From Saprospiraceae bacterium (GTDB taxonomy: Bacteria > Bacteroidota > Bacteroidia > Chitinophagales > Saprospiraceae), in NCBI GenBank assembly GCA_016787375.1, contig JAEUUM010000110.1, positions 1 through 15,006 on the forward strand: a DNA stretch of 15,006 nucleotides, read 5' to 3'. Position 1 is the first letter of the stretch; each line of letters opens with the position of its first letter. This document shows positions 5,742 through 13,163 of this stretch, piece by piece. The position numbers were made by a program, and so were the translations under genes. The notes under the pieces are model-generated. The model was not told the origin of the DNA, searched no databases, and saw nothing but the letters and a program-made list of their open reading frames with translations.

Positions 5742-6344
5742 ATGAAAGTTTGGTTTTCTTTTGCGTTGTTTGTGATATTGATGGTGCTCTTTAAGGAATA
5801 CATTGCAACAGGCATTTACCAAGCAACTTCTTCAAATGTCTTCAAATTATGGTATCTGATTTTTTCGCTACTAACTTTAGGGATAGGAGTAATAACATTG
5901 GCAATTCTCTTTCCAAAGGGAATCAATGGAATGACTTTTACTCAAAATTTTGTTATTGCTTTAATGGTATCGGTAATTCTATGTGAGATAATTTTAGGAT
6001 TGTTCTTTCTTGTTGATGAAATTGTTTTTATAGCTCAAAAATATTTTTCAGGAAGTGCATCCAGCAAAGGGAATGATGTCAAAGATTACGATAGGAGAAG
6101 ATTTATAAAAACAGTTGGACTAGTAGTTAGTAGTATTCCTTTTGCCTCTTTTTTATACGGTATAACAAAAGGTAAATATGATTTCAAGGTTATTGAAAAC
6201 AAACTTTCATTCCCTGATTTGCCAAGATGTTGTTGTTGTTGTATGTTGTCAACACACAACATTTTATCGTCTATTCATTTGCCAAAATTTGGAGTACATT
6301 TATACATATCAATGAAAATATTGTTTATGAAATACCAATCTTGA
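5742..6344 (+). pseudogene. Metallophosphoesterase gene truncated before the catalytic domain
   Basis: Residues 1-161 look like the N-terminus of Bacteroidota membrane metallophosphoesterases (YkuE-like). There are hydrophobic segments at about 4-28, 34-57 and 68-98, then D-R-R-R-F-I-K-T-V-G-L (117-127), a Tat-like signal, and the strand K-L-S-F-P-D-L-P (154-161) that normally precedes the D-x-H metal site. The sequence then abruptly becomes R-C-C-C-C-C and unrelated residues, and stops at 6344. The whole phosphoesterase domain is therefore missing. The break lies around 6222-6245 in a TGT-repeat tract. The gene is last in the operon behind Crp/Fnr operator 2. I regard the product as non-functional as an enzyme, though a membrane stub could be made. 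Confidence 0.75.
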
Positions 6345-6631
6345 ACAGAATATTAATGGATCCAAAGTCTCACCATTTGCATCATGCTCGAAATGCTATT
6401 TACATTGACAAGAACTTTTGCGAAACATTTATTCTTTATGATGTTTTGTTTAAGACTTATGTAAAGCAAACTGAGAATCCAATTTATGGAAGTTTTAATA
6501 ATCCAATACCTAAGGGGTTTTGGGACGTTCAACTAAATGAATTTCGACTACTGAAAAAGGATATTAAAGAGTCTAAAAGTTTGTTAGAGACGATCAAATT
6601 TATTTTTTATCCACCCGGATGGAAACCATAA
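6227..6631 (+). pseudogene. C-terminal remnant of a sterol desaturase/fatty acid hydroxylase-like gene
   Basis: The frame reads S-H-H-L-H-H-A-R-N (about residues 48-56 from 6227) followed by Y-I-D-K-N-F-C-E-T-F-I-L-Y-D-V-L-F-K-T-Y and E-N-P-I-Y-G. This is the C-terminal histidine cluster (H-H-x-H-H) and tail of the fatty acid hydroxylase superfamily, whose members insert oxygen into lipids using a di-iron site. The two earlier histidine clusters and most membrane helices are missing, and the fragment overlaps the broken metallophosphoesterase in another frame. Both halves were probably joined by one deletion or recombination. It ends directly at a stem-loop element. Confidence 0.75.
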
Positions 6632-6772
6632 GCTACAACAGCCAACTTCGGTCTACAGCTAGCCGGGTCAATGGAAGTGAATTAAGCAATTGGAATTCTA
6701 TTAAACATTATATTTGTTTTAGCAACGTACGGATATGTCCGCCCAGCTGTAGGTCGTGTTCGTTAGCTGCAA
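6632..6772 (+). repeat. Stem-loop element with internal promoter, copy C
   Basis: Positions 6641-6772 align without gaps to 926-1057 in the same direction with about ten differences. The left arm GCCAACTTCGG...AGCTAGCCGG again pairs with CCGCCCAGCT...TTCGTTAGC. Several differences fall in the right arm. TATATTTG at 6709-6716 is the conserved internal -7 box. The element begins one base after the stop codon of the desaturase remnant and separates the Crp block from perR-katG. Confidence 0.8.
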
Positions 6773-6845
6773 GCATAGCAGTTGCTTAAATCACTATATT
6801 TGTTACCGGCCAACTTCGCAAAGCTGTTGCTCGTTGTAGGCAACC
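6773..6845 (+). repeat. Second, divergent element with promoter-like box
   Basis: Directly after copy C, GCAA (6769-6772) can pair with TTGC (6782-6785), and a further TATATTTG occurs at 6795-6802. The following GGCCAACTTCGC...GCTCGTTGTAGGC echoes the arm sequences of the other elements, and GTTGTAGG (6833-6840) is nearly complementary to GCTACAAC at 6632. This may be a nested or decayed copy. The rest of 6846-6880 shows nothing specific. Confidence 0.45.
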
Positions 6846-6880
6846 ACGTCGACTCCCACAATCAATACATAAAAAATAAT

Positions 6881-6912
6881 TTTGGAGTTTTAAAAGTAAA
6901 AAACTATATTTA
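6881..6912 (+). promoter_or_regulatory. perR-katG promoter
   Basis: TTTG (6881-6884) and TATATTTA (6905-6912) are 20 bases apart, a near-consensus Bacteroidota promoter. Transcription should start around 6917-6920, inside the palindromic operator, leaving a leader of about 40 nt. Confidence 0.7.
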
Positions 6913-6913
6913 C

Positions 6914-6935
6914 ATAATTCTTATATAAGAATTAT
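6914..6935 (+). promoter_or_regulatory. PerR/Fur-type operator
   Basis: Two 11-base halves, ATAATTCTTAT and its exact reverse complement, meet at 6924/6925 and form a perfect 22-bp palindrome like the AT-rich PerR and Fur boxes. A further partial half-site, AAGAATTA, follows at about 6944. Binding here would block the predicted transcription start, so repression with autoregulation is expected. Confidence 0.8.
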
Positions 6936-6956
6936 TCTCTTTTAAGAATTAAACTA

Positions 6957-7376
6957 ATGAAAGAAATTAACCTCGTAGAGAAAGTAAAAAGTAAAAAATT
7001 AAAAGTAACTCCACAAAGAGTAGCTATACTGGAAGCTATTTACATGCTAGACAATCATCCAACTGCTGAAAACATCATTCAATATATTGGTAAAAATTAT
7101 CCAAATATTGCTGTTGGAACTGTATATAAAGTATTAGAATCATTTGTAGATAATGGGTTGTTGAATCGTGTAAAAACTGAAAATGATGTAATGCGTTACG
7201 ACCCAATGGTCGAAAATCATCATCATTTATACTGCTGTGAATCTGATAAAATTGAAAATTTTGAAGACCCAGAGTTAGACCACTTGATTGCAGAACATTT
7301 TAGAAAAAAGAAAATCAAAAATTTTAAAATAAAAGATATAAAACTTCAAATAACAGGAATATTTAAAAATAAGTAA
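6957..7376 (+). CDS. perR: Peroxide-sensing Fur-family repressor (PerR-like)
   Basis: This 139-residue Fur-family protein has the winged helix (T-P-Q-R at 18-21; recognition helix A-V-G-T-V-Y-K-V-L-E at 52-61). The regulatory metal site is recognisable: H34, D82, H88, H90 and D104 correspond to PerR H37, D85, H91, H93 and D104. The structural-zinc cysteines are poor: C93 and C94 occur where a CxxC is expected, and the C-terminal CxxC is absent, so the structural zinc site seems to be lost. Naming as PerR rather than Fur rests mainly on its place two bases before katG and on the operator. It most likely represses its own operon with Fe or Mn bound and releases it upon peroxide oxidation. Confidence 0.85.
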   Translation: MKEINLVEKVKSKKLKVTPQRVAILEAIYMLDNHPTAENIIQYIGKNYPNIAVGTVYKVLESFVDNGLLNRVKTENDVMRYDPMVENHHHLYCCESDKIENFEDPELDHLIAEHFRKKKIKNFKIKDIKLQITGIFKNK

Positions 7377-7378
7377 AT

Positions 7379-9547
7379 ATGGAAAATAAAGGAAAGTGCC
7401 CATTTCATCATGGAGCCAATACAGAAACAAAAAAATCAGTAACAGAATGGTGGCCAAACTCGTTGAATTTAGATATTCTGCATCAACACGATACTAAATC
7501 AAATCCGAACAGCGCGGATTTTAACTATGCCGAAGAATTTAAGAAACTAGATTTAGAAGCAGTTAAATCAGACTTGAAAAAAATGATGACAGAAAGCCAA
7601 GATTGGTGGCCTGCTGATTGGGGACATTATGGTGGCTTAATGATTCGTATGGCTTGGCATGCTGCAGGTACATACCGTATGGCAGATGGAAGAGGTGGTG
7701 CAAATACAGGTAACCAACGCTTTGCCCCTCTTAATAGTTGGCCAGATAATGGAAATCTTGATAAAGCAAGAAGACTTTTATTCCCAATAAAACAAAAATA
7801 TGGCAACAAAATTTCATGGGCAGATTTAATCATTCTGGCAGGAAATATGGCTTATGAATCTATGGGTTTTAAAACTTATGGATTTGCTGGCGGTCGTGAA
7901 GATATTTGGCATCCAGAAAAAGACATCTACTGGGGTAATGAAAAAAAATGGTTAGATAAATCCAGATACGCAGAAAACGGCAATAGTGAAACGCTTGAAA
8001 ACCCTTTAGCTGCGGTGCAAATGGGTTTAATCTATGTGAACCCCGAAGGCGTTAATGGCACACCTGACCCATTAAAGACTGCGCAAGATGTTCGCATAAC
8101 ATTTAAAAGAATGGCCATGAACGACGAAGAAACTGTTGCTTTAACAGCTGGTGGACATACCGTTGGTAAGGCACACGGAAATGGTGATGCTTCTATTCTT
8201 GGTGCAAATCCTGAAGGCGCTGATGTAGAAACGCAGGGTTTTGGCTGGATGAACCCTAAAGGCAAAGGGAATGCAGAAGATACGGTTACCAGTGGATTGG
8301 AAGGTGCATGGACAAGTACGCCAGACAGATGGAATCACACTTATTTTCATCTTTTATTAAATTATGAATGGGAATTGAAGAAAAGCCCGGCAGGAGCATG
8401 GCAGTGGGAACCTATCAACTGTAAAGAAGAAGATAAACCTTTTGATGCACATATTAAAGGTGTAAGAAGAAATCCAATAATGACGGATGCCGATATGGCT
8501 ATGAAAAAAGATCCTGAATATTTAAAAATTTCAGAGCGTTTTTTCAAAGATCCTCAATATTTCGAAGAAGTTTTTGCTCGTGCATGGTTTAAATTAACTC
8601 ACAGAGATTTAGGACCTAAAAGCAAATATTTAGGAGCAGATGCACCTAAGGAAGATTTAATTTGGCAAGACCCTATTCCAACTGTTGATTACACCTTGTC
8701 TGAAACTGAAATTTTAGAATTGAAAACCAAAATTCTTACTTCAGGATTATCTAATTCGGAATTGATTTGTACAGCTTGGGATAGTGCCAGAACTTACCGT
8801 GGGTCTGACTTTAGAGGTGGAGCAAATGGAGGAAGAATACGACTAGAGCCACAAAAAGATTGGATAGGTAATGAACCTGAAAGACTTCAAAAAGTGTTGT
8901 CAAAACTCACAGAAATCCAAAACAGGTTAGACAAAAAGGTAAGTATAGCTGACCTTATTGTTTTAGGAGGTAGCGCTGCTATTGAAAAAGTAGCCAAAAC
9001 AAGTGGATATGATATTACAGTGCCTTTTACCTATGGTAGAGGTGATGCCACTCAGGAAAATACAGATGTTGATTCATTTGAAGTATTAGAACCAATTCAT
9101 GATGGATTTAGAAATTGGTTGAAAAAAGACTATGCTGTAAAACCAGAAGAAATGCTATTGGACAGAACGCAACTTATGGGTTTAACTGCTCCAGAAATGA
9201 CAGTACTAATTGGCGGTATGCGTGTATTAGGAACAAATTATGGTAGCACAAAGCATGGTGTTTTCACAGACAAGGAAGGAACACTTTCAAATGACTTCTT
9301 TGTAAATCTTACGGACATGAATTATTCATGGAACCCAGTAGCAGAAAACCTTTACAATATTGTAGATAGAAAAACAGGTATAACAAAATGGACAGCAACT
9401 AGAGTTGATTTGGTATTCGGTTCAAATTCCATACTTCGTGCTTATGCTGAATTTTACGCTCAAAACGACAATAAAGAAAAGTTTATAAATGACTTTGTAA
9501 ATGCTTGGGTTAAGGTAATGAATGCTGACCGTTTTGATGTAAAATAG
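7379..9547 (+). CDS. katG: Bifunctional catalase-peroxidase
   Basis: At 722 residues this is a full-length KatG with two homologous peroxidase domains. It degrades hydrogen peroxide using haem. Distal residues R90, W93 and H94 (M-I-R-M-A-W-H) and proximal H260 (G-G-H-T-V-G-K-A-H-G) are present. Y219 and M245 are at the positions that form the Met-Tyr-Trp adduct needed for catalase activity (spaced 41 and 15 residues before H260, as in M. tuberculosis KatG). The C-terminal domain (about 430-722) keeps W-D-S-A-R-T-Y-R-G-S-D-F-R-G-G-A. No export signal is seen, so it is cytoplasmic. It is co-transcribed with perR and has no promoter of its own. No truncation or missing key residue was found. Confidence 0.97.
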   Translation: MENKGKCPFHHGANTETKKSVTEWWPNSLNLDILHQHDTKSNPNSADFNYAEEFKKLDLEAVKSDLKKMMTESQDWWPADWGHYGGLMIRMAWHAAGTYRMADGRGGANTGNQRFAPLNSWPDNGNLDKARRLLFPIKQKYGNKISWADLIILAGNMAYESMGFKTYGFAGGREDIWHPEKDIYWGNEKKWLDKSRYAENGNSETLENPLAAVQMGLIYVNPEGVNGTPDPLKTAQDVRITFKRMAMNDEETVALTAGGHTVGKAHGNGDASILGANPEGADVETQGFGWMNPKGKGNAEDTVTSGLEGAWTSTPDRWNHTYFHLLLNYEWELKKSPAGAWQWEPINCKEEDKPFDAHIKGVRRNPIMTDADMAMKKDPEYLKISERFFKDPQYFEEVFARAWFKLTHRDLGPKSKYLGADAPKEDLIWQDPIPTVDYTLSETEILELKTKILTSGLSNSELICTAWDSARTYRGSDFRGGANGGRIRLEPQKDWIGNEPERLQKVLSKLTEIQNRLDKKVSIADLIVLGGSAAIEKVAKTSGYDITVPFTYGRGDATQENTDVDSFEVLEPIHDGFRNWLKKDYAVKPEEMLLDRTQLMGLTAPEMTVLIGGMRVLGTNYGSTKHGVFTDKEGTLSNDFFVNLTDMNYSWNPVAENLYNIVDRKTGITKWTATRVDLVFGSNSILRAYAEFYAQNDNKEKFINDFVNAWVKVMNADRFDVK

Positions 9548-9556
9548 AATGTCCTG

Positions 9557-9634
9557 ATCTACAACTAGTCGGGTCAATGGAATAGAACAGAGCAATTGCA
9601 ATGCTATTAAATACTATATTTAGATTAGCAAACG
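9557..9634 (+). repeat. Half stem-loop element after katG, copy D
   Basis: Positions 9558-9634 align without gaps to 937-1013 of copy B and share TCTACA-CTAG-CGGGTCAATGGAA and GCAATTG-AAT-CTATTAA. The -7 box is TATATTTA (9615-9622). No right arm complementary to the left arm follows, because sequence after about 9635 is unrelated. It is best read as a decayed or recombined element. Confidence 0.65.
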
Positions 9635-9635
9635 G

Positions 9636-9678
9636 AAGTAAATGTTCGGTACAAAAACCAATACCAGTACATTTACTT
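9636..9678 (+). promoter_or_regulatory. Inverted repeat over a candidate promoter
   Basis: AAGTAAATGT (9636-9645) and ACATTTACTT (9669-9678) are perfect 10-bp inverted repeats. A possible promoter, TTCG (9645-9648), 19 bases, TACATTTA (9668-9675), uses the two arms as its boxes. It would start transcription near 9680 and could be an operator, or simply the arms of a different stem-loop. Confidence 0.45.
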
Positions 9679-9706
9679 TGTGCGTCACTTTAAACAGACA
9701 TTCCGT

Positions 9707-10486
9707 ATGAAAAGGCAAATTAAAAAATGGACATTGCGACTAACTGTAACAGGACTGTTTATTGCAGGACTTTTACTTGTAATTGTACTAAATCCAATTC
9801 TAACTTACGCCTACAAAACGACACATAACACTTACAACATTTATCATAGCAAACCACTTGACTCAACACTATTTACTAGCCTTGACCAAGCTGCCGAACT
9901 CTTACAAACAAGTGAGTTTTACAATCCAAAACTACACCTTGACATATGCCTGAATGATGGTTCCAAGTATCCGAAACTTATACGAGCCTTACGGGGTCAG
10001 GCCTTTGCGTGGGGCTTTTATGACAAAGTTGTTCTGCAAGGAACTGCAAACTTTGCAGACAACTATATTGAATTAAATGGCTACAAATGGAATTTGACGC
10101 AACTGTTGGCACACGAAATGACACATTGTTTACAGTTCGACAAGTTAGGATTTTGGAAATCAAATCCTGTTGCGAAAATCCCAAATTGGAAGTGGGAAGG
10201 TTATGCAGAATACCTTTCAAGACAGGGCATGGACCAGAAAGACCTTTCAGTAAATCTTGCCCGACTGTTTGCGACGGACAAAAACAATTGGGAAATTAAA
10301 TTTGATGATAGTACCATAGCGCCAAGAGAGTATTACGACTATTGGACATTGGTACAGTATTGTATGGACATCAAAAAGATGACATATAATCATATTCTTT
10401 TGGACACAACAAACGAACAAAATGTTAGACAAGAAATGATGAACTGGTATGAGAATAACAAAAGCGAACGCACAACATCGTATTAG
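9707..10486 (+). CDS. Membrane-anchored metallopeptidase-like protein (HEMTH)
   Basis: From the ATG at 9707 the protein has 259 residues: a basic start (M-K-R-Q-I-K-K-W), a membrane helix (about 11-31), and an extracytoplasmic domain. L-L-A-H-E-M-T-H-C-L-Q (HEMTH at 136-140) is a zincin motif, and W-E-G-Y-A-E-Y (E164, E168) about 24 residues later could supply the third, gluzincin-type ligand. I cannot place it in a named family. An in-frame GTG at 9680 would add nine residues but lies at the predicted transcription start, so the ATG is preferred. It stands alone between repeat-like sequences, so it seems to be another one-gene unit. Confidence 0.72.
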   Translation: MKRQIKKWTLRLTVTGLFIAGLLLVIVLNPILTYAYKTTHNTYNIYHSKPLDSTLFTSLDQAAELLQTSEFYNPKLHLDICLNDGSKYPKLIRALRGQAFAWGFYDKVVLQGTANFADNYIELNGYKWNLTQLLAHEMTHCLQFDKLGFWKSNPVAKIPNWKWEGYAEYLSRQGMDQKDLSVNLARLFATDKNNWEIKFDDSTIAPREYYDYWTLVQYCMDIKKMTYNHILLDTTNEQNVRQEMMNWYENNKSERTTSY

Positions 10487-10547
10487 CAATTGTGGAGCGG
10501 ACAGTTGACAACTCAAAATTTGTAATTCTATTGGTCGTTAAAGCAAA

Positions 10548-10693
10548 TATTGGGAAGAAGTTTTTCTAATGCCCCACCAACGCCAATACGTAAAACGTCG
10601 TGAACAGATTATTTCTGTAAAACATACTGCGGACAATCCGCTTCTTTTTAAATACCTGTTCGTTGTACTTAACTTTTCAAAACATTCCCAATA
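10548..10693 (+). repeat. Imperfect nested inverted repeat after the metallopeptidase-like gene
   Basis: TATTGGGAA (10548-10556) and TTCCCAATA (10685-10693) are exact complements, and inside them GTGAACAG (about 10601) pairs with CTGTTCGT (about 10657). The layout of outer arms, inner arms and a unit end near CCAACGCC resembles the stem-loop elements, but the conserved promoter core is absent. The remainder of 10487-10805 has no gene that I would call. Confidence 0.45.
10629..10649 (+). terminator. Small GC-rich hairpin with T-rich tail
   Basis: GCGGA-CAA-TCCGC (10629-10641) is a perfect 5-bp stem with a 3-nt loop followed by TTCTTTTTA. It may end transcription of the metallopeptidase-like gene. 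Confidence 0.5.
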
Positions 10694-10747
10694 ATACTAC
10701 CTTTTATTTTTAACGAAGAAACATGAAAAAAGTTCTTTCAGAATATT

Positions 10748-10772
10748 ACAAAAAGATCTTTATTCCTTTTGT
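10748..10772 (-). terminator. Possible weak terminator of the collagen-like gene
   Basis: Read on the minus strand, ACAAAAG and CTTTTTGT form an AT-rich stem with an eight-to-ten-base loop, followed further on by a T run. It lies 34 bases past the stop codon of the collagen-like gene. The stem is weak. Confidence 0.3.
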
Positions 10773-10805
10773 GAAAGGTTGATTTTATTTGAAATTTATA
10801 TTCAT

Positions 10806-13031
10806 TTATTTCCTGATTATTTTTTGTAATTCTTCAATTTGCTTTTGCTGTGCTTCAATTTGTGCCGACAATTCTTTCACCGCATTAATTAATAAGAAAA
10901 CATAAGCTTGATTATTTACTTCACGTAAATCCTTTATATCTTCAAATTCTTTTTGTGACACCATATATGGTGCAATTTTTTCCAACTCTTGAGCAACAAT
11001 ACCAATTTGCTCACCCTCTGCATTAAAAGGGGCGTTCGTATTATACCTGAATTGTACCGGACGTATTTTATTAATTACAGATAATCCATCGGTAAACTCT
11101 TTGTTGACGGTTTTTATGCGCGCATCGGAAAATACGCTCCAGGAACCAGTGGTATTGTTTGAATTACCGTTAACGGATAATTTAGCTGTAGGGGCTGCTG
11201 TACCGATACCAAAATTACCACCTTCAATCGTCGTCGGCAGGTATGTATTGGTTGCATAGTTGTAAGTTGCCAGCTTGCCATAGGTTCCGGAAGATTGCAT
11301 AAAAATAGCGCTTCTATTTCCGCTACCATTTACGCATCCAATTCTTGAATCAGACGTAATTCCGTAATCGGTGTAGGTAATACCCGGAGTACCAATCGTT
11401 AATTTGGCATCAGGCGTGGTGGTACCAATACCCACATTTCCTCCATTATTAAACACATTGCTTGAATTAGTTACCCAAGCACTTCCATTCCAATAAGGCG
11501 TGTTGCCTGCTGTTGCACCTGCTGCCAAAAGATTGGGGCCTGCAGGTCCTATAGGACCTTGGGGTCCGGTAGCGCCTGTTGCTCCGGTTGCACCTGTTGC
11601 ACCTGTGGCTCCGGGAGAACCTACCCCAACCGAAAACCAGCCAAGAGATGGATTAATCATTTTTGTTTTAAAATATAAATCGACGACAGACACTATGGTT
11701 CCGCTAGAGTATGCACTACCACCGGCATAAGGATTGGAGTTAGAACCCCTGAATCCGATAGAACCTCCCCCCGTACCAACCTCAAAAGTATAAGTGTTGC
11801 CTGACACTAAAGCAGGAGCGGCAGTAATAATAAATTCTTGTTCATTGCCCGATGCTGCAAAAACAGTTATTGACTGTGTCGCTATTATAGCCCCCCCGGT
11901 GCCGGCTCCGTTGCGAATGTTCAAGGTAGTAGTACCTGTACCAAAATCTATCAATAAAGTAACAGAATATAAAGTGCCCGATACAGTGGGGACAAAGGAT
12001 TGCCCATAAGCAAGATAACCAAATCCTGTATTAGATGCTGTTTGAGAAATATTAATAGCAGGCGAGTTGCCTAATGTATATGCCTGCGTGGTATTGCTGG
12101 TGGTGTTGTGTATTACCATACCGGGTTCGGCAGTAAGTGCATCACGCTGTGTTTGTGTCATGCGAGGCACTAAAACTGCACCAGTGGTAGAGGTTACGTC
12201 AAGCGCTGCGCTGGTGTTGGGTGCGTTGGTTCCAATACCTACGCGGCCTTCAATAATGGCTCCGTTGCTTGGTGCAGCAGTGATGCCGCTGTAGGTTGCT
12301 CCTACGGCAAGACCACCTTCTATATCTAATTTATTGGCAGGTGTGTTTGTACCCAGGCCTATATTGCCTCCATTATTATACAGATTGCTGGAATTGGTTA
12401 TCCATGAAGTTCCATTCCAATAGGAGGTGTTGCCTGCTGCTGTGCCACTAGTTAATAAACCTGTTGGACCTTGTGGACCAGAGGCTCCTGTTAAACCTAT
12501 TGGACCTTGCGGGCCGGTAGCTCCCGTTAATCCTTGTGGACCAGTTGCTCCTGTTAAACCTTGTGGACCGGTAGCTCCTGTTAAACCTATTGGACCTTGT
12601 GGACCAGGTAATCCAGGCACCTCAGCTGTTTTAGCATGTAAGGCATAAGGTACACTCATGAGTTGAGTAGTACCCATATCAGTATAAGCGTTACCTCCTG
12701 TCGCATCCATCTCTACCTGAATAAATTTTGCATGGATGCCCCAATTGATGGTTGAAAATGTTCCGCTTACTACAGTGCCTTGGCCTATGTTGGCCGTAAA
12801 CAAACCAAGTGCATTGGTGGTGGCGCTTTGTGTTTCTTGATAAACCACCGTTCCGACAGCTGTTGAATCGTGTATGCTGAAACGGAGTGAAATATTTTGG
12901 CTACTAAGAGGGCCCCCTGTATTGTCGCGTGCAACTGCCTGATAGGGCATAGCCTGAGGGGTTTGCGCAAATGAATCGACAATTGCGAATTGACAATTGA
13001 TTATTAAGATCAGCAGAATTAATTTTTTCAT
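10806..13031 (-). CDS. Secreted collagen-like protein with C-terminal S74 chaperone domain
   Basis: The 741-residue protein begins with a signal peptide (hydrophobic 4-12, ending near A-Q-T at 22-24). Residues 25-138 form a beta domain of a kind common at the start of Bacteroidota surface proteins (M-P-Y-Q-A-V-A-R-D). G-x-y repeats follow at 140-191. A middle part (195-300) has T-x-Y-W-N-G-T-x-W-I and G-I-G-T-x-x-P-x-x-K-L tail-fibre-like strands, then a beta-sandwich-like insert at about 320-460. A second G-x-y run (471-500), another tail-fibre repeat and the C-terminal chaperone of endosialidase/peptidase S74 (S-D-A-R-I-K at 635-640, ending in a coiled coil at about 712-741) complete it. 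S74 domains drive trimer assembly and cleave themselves at the S-D dipeptide (here S635-D636). It is probably a trimeric surface fibre for adhesion; the ligand is unknown. Confidence 0.88.
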   Translation of the reverse strand: MKKLILLILIINCQFAIVDSFAQTPQAMPYQAVARDNTGGPLSSQNISLRFSIHDSTAVGTVVYQETQSATTNALGLFTANIGQGTVVSGTFSTINWGIHAKFIQVEMDATGGNAYTDMGTTQLMSVPYALHAKTAEVPGLPGPQGPIGLTGATGPQGLTGATGPQGLTGATGPQGPIGLTGASGPQGPTGLLTSGTAAGNTSYWNGTSWITNSSNLYNNGGNIGLGTNTPANKLDIEGGLAVGATYSGITAAPSNGAIIEGRVGIGTNAPNTSAALDVTSTTGAVLVPRMTQTQRDALTAEPGMVIHNTTSNTTQAYTLGNSPAINISQTASNTGFGYLAYGQSFVPTVSGTLYSVTLLIDFGTGTTTLNIRNGAGTGGAIIATQSITVFAASGNEQEFIITAAPALVSGNTYTFEVGTGGGSIGFRGSNSNPYAGGSAYSSGTIVSVVDLYFKTKMINPSLGWFSVGVGSPGATGATGATGATGATGPQGPIGPAGPNLLAAGATAGNTPYWNGSAWVTNSSNVFNNGGNVGIGTTTPDAKLTIGTPGITYTDYGITSDSRIGCVNGSGNRSAIFMQSSGTYGKLATYNYATNTYLPTTIEGGNFGIGTAAPTAKLSVNGNSNNTTGSWSVFSDARIKTVNKEFTDGLSVINKIRPVQFRYNTNAPFNAEGEQIGIVAQELEKIAPYMVSQKEFEDIKDLREVNNQAYVFLLINAVKELSAQIEAQQKQIEELQKIIRK
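11532..11621 (-). repeat. Coding tandem repeat: second collagen-like run
   Basis: Ten G-x-y triplets, with five successive G-A-T and then G-P-Q, G-P-I, G-P-A and G-P-N. The G-A-T part repeats as a 9-bp unit. Confidence 0.8.
12459..12614 (-). repeat. Coding tandem repeat: first collagen-like run
   Basis: About 17 consecutive G-x-y triplets, mostly G-P-Q, G-L-T, G-A-T and G-P-I, encoded by 9-bp blocks that recur as longer 18-27-bp near-identical units. Such repeats can change in number by slippage or recombination and would change fibre length. Confidence 0.85.
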
Positions 13032-13089
13032 GGTTGTTGTATTAATTTAATTTTGAAATTTGGGTAAAGTACTTTTATCGAAATAGTCC

Positions 13090-13121
13090 GAAAGATAGAC
13101 TAAATAAGTGGTTGGTACAAA
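13090..13121 (-). promoter_or_regulatory. Promoter of the collagen-like gene
   Basis: On the minus strand, TTTG (13121-13118) is followed after 20 bases by TATCTTTC (13097-13090), one base off the -7 consensus. It leaves a leader of about 55 nt before the ATG at 13031. Confidence 0.4.
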
Positions 13122-13163
13122 CGGATTGAGTAGAGATGGATAAATCTTTGTGCAATAAAATCA

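Noticed and set aside
7627..8547. Minus-strand frames inside katG
   Set aside because: They are shadows of a clear, full-length coding sequence.
10723..10782. A 19-codon frame starting M-K-K-V-L-S-E-Y-Y
   Set aside because: It is too short, has no promoter or family resemblance, and overlaps the possible terminator of the collagen-like gene.
11500..12648. Plus-strand proline/valine-rich open frames opposite the collagen-like gene
   Set aside because: They are antisense shadows of the G-x-y coding repeats.
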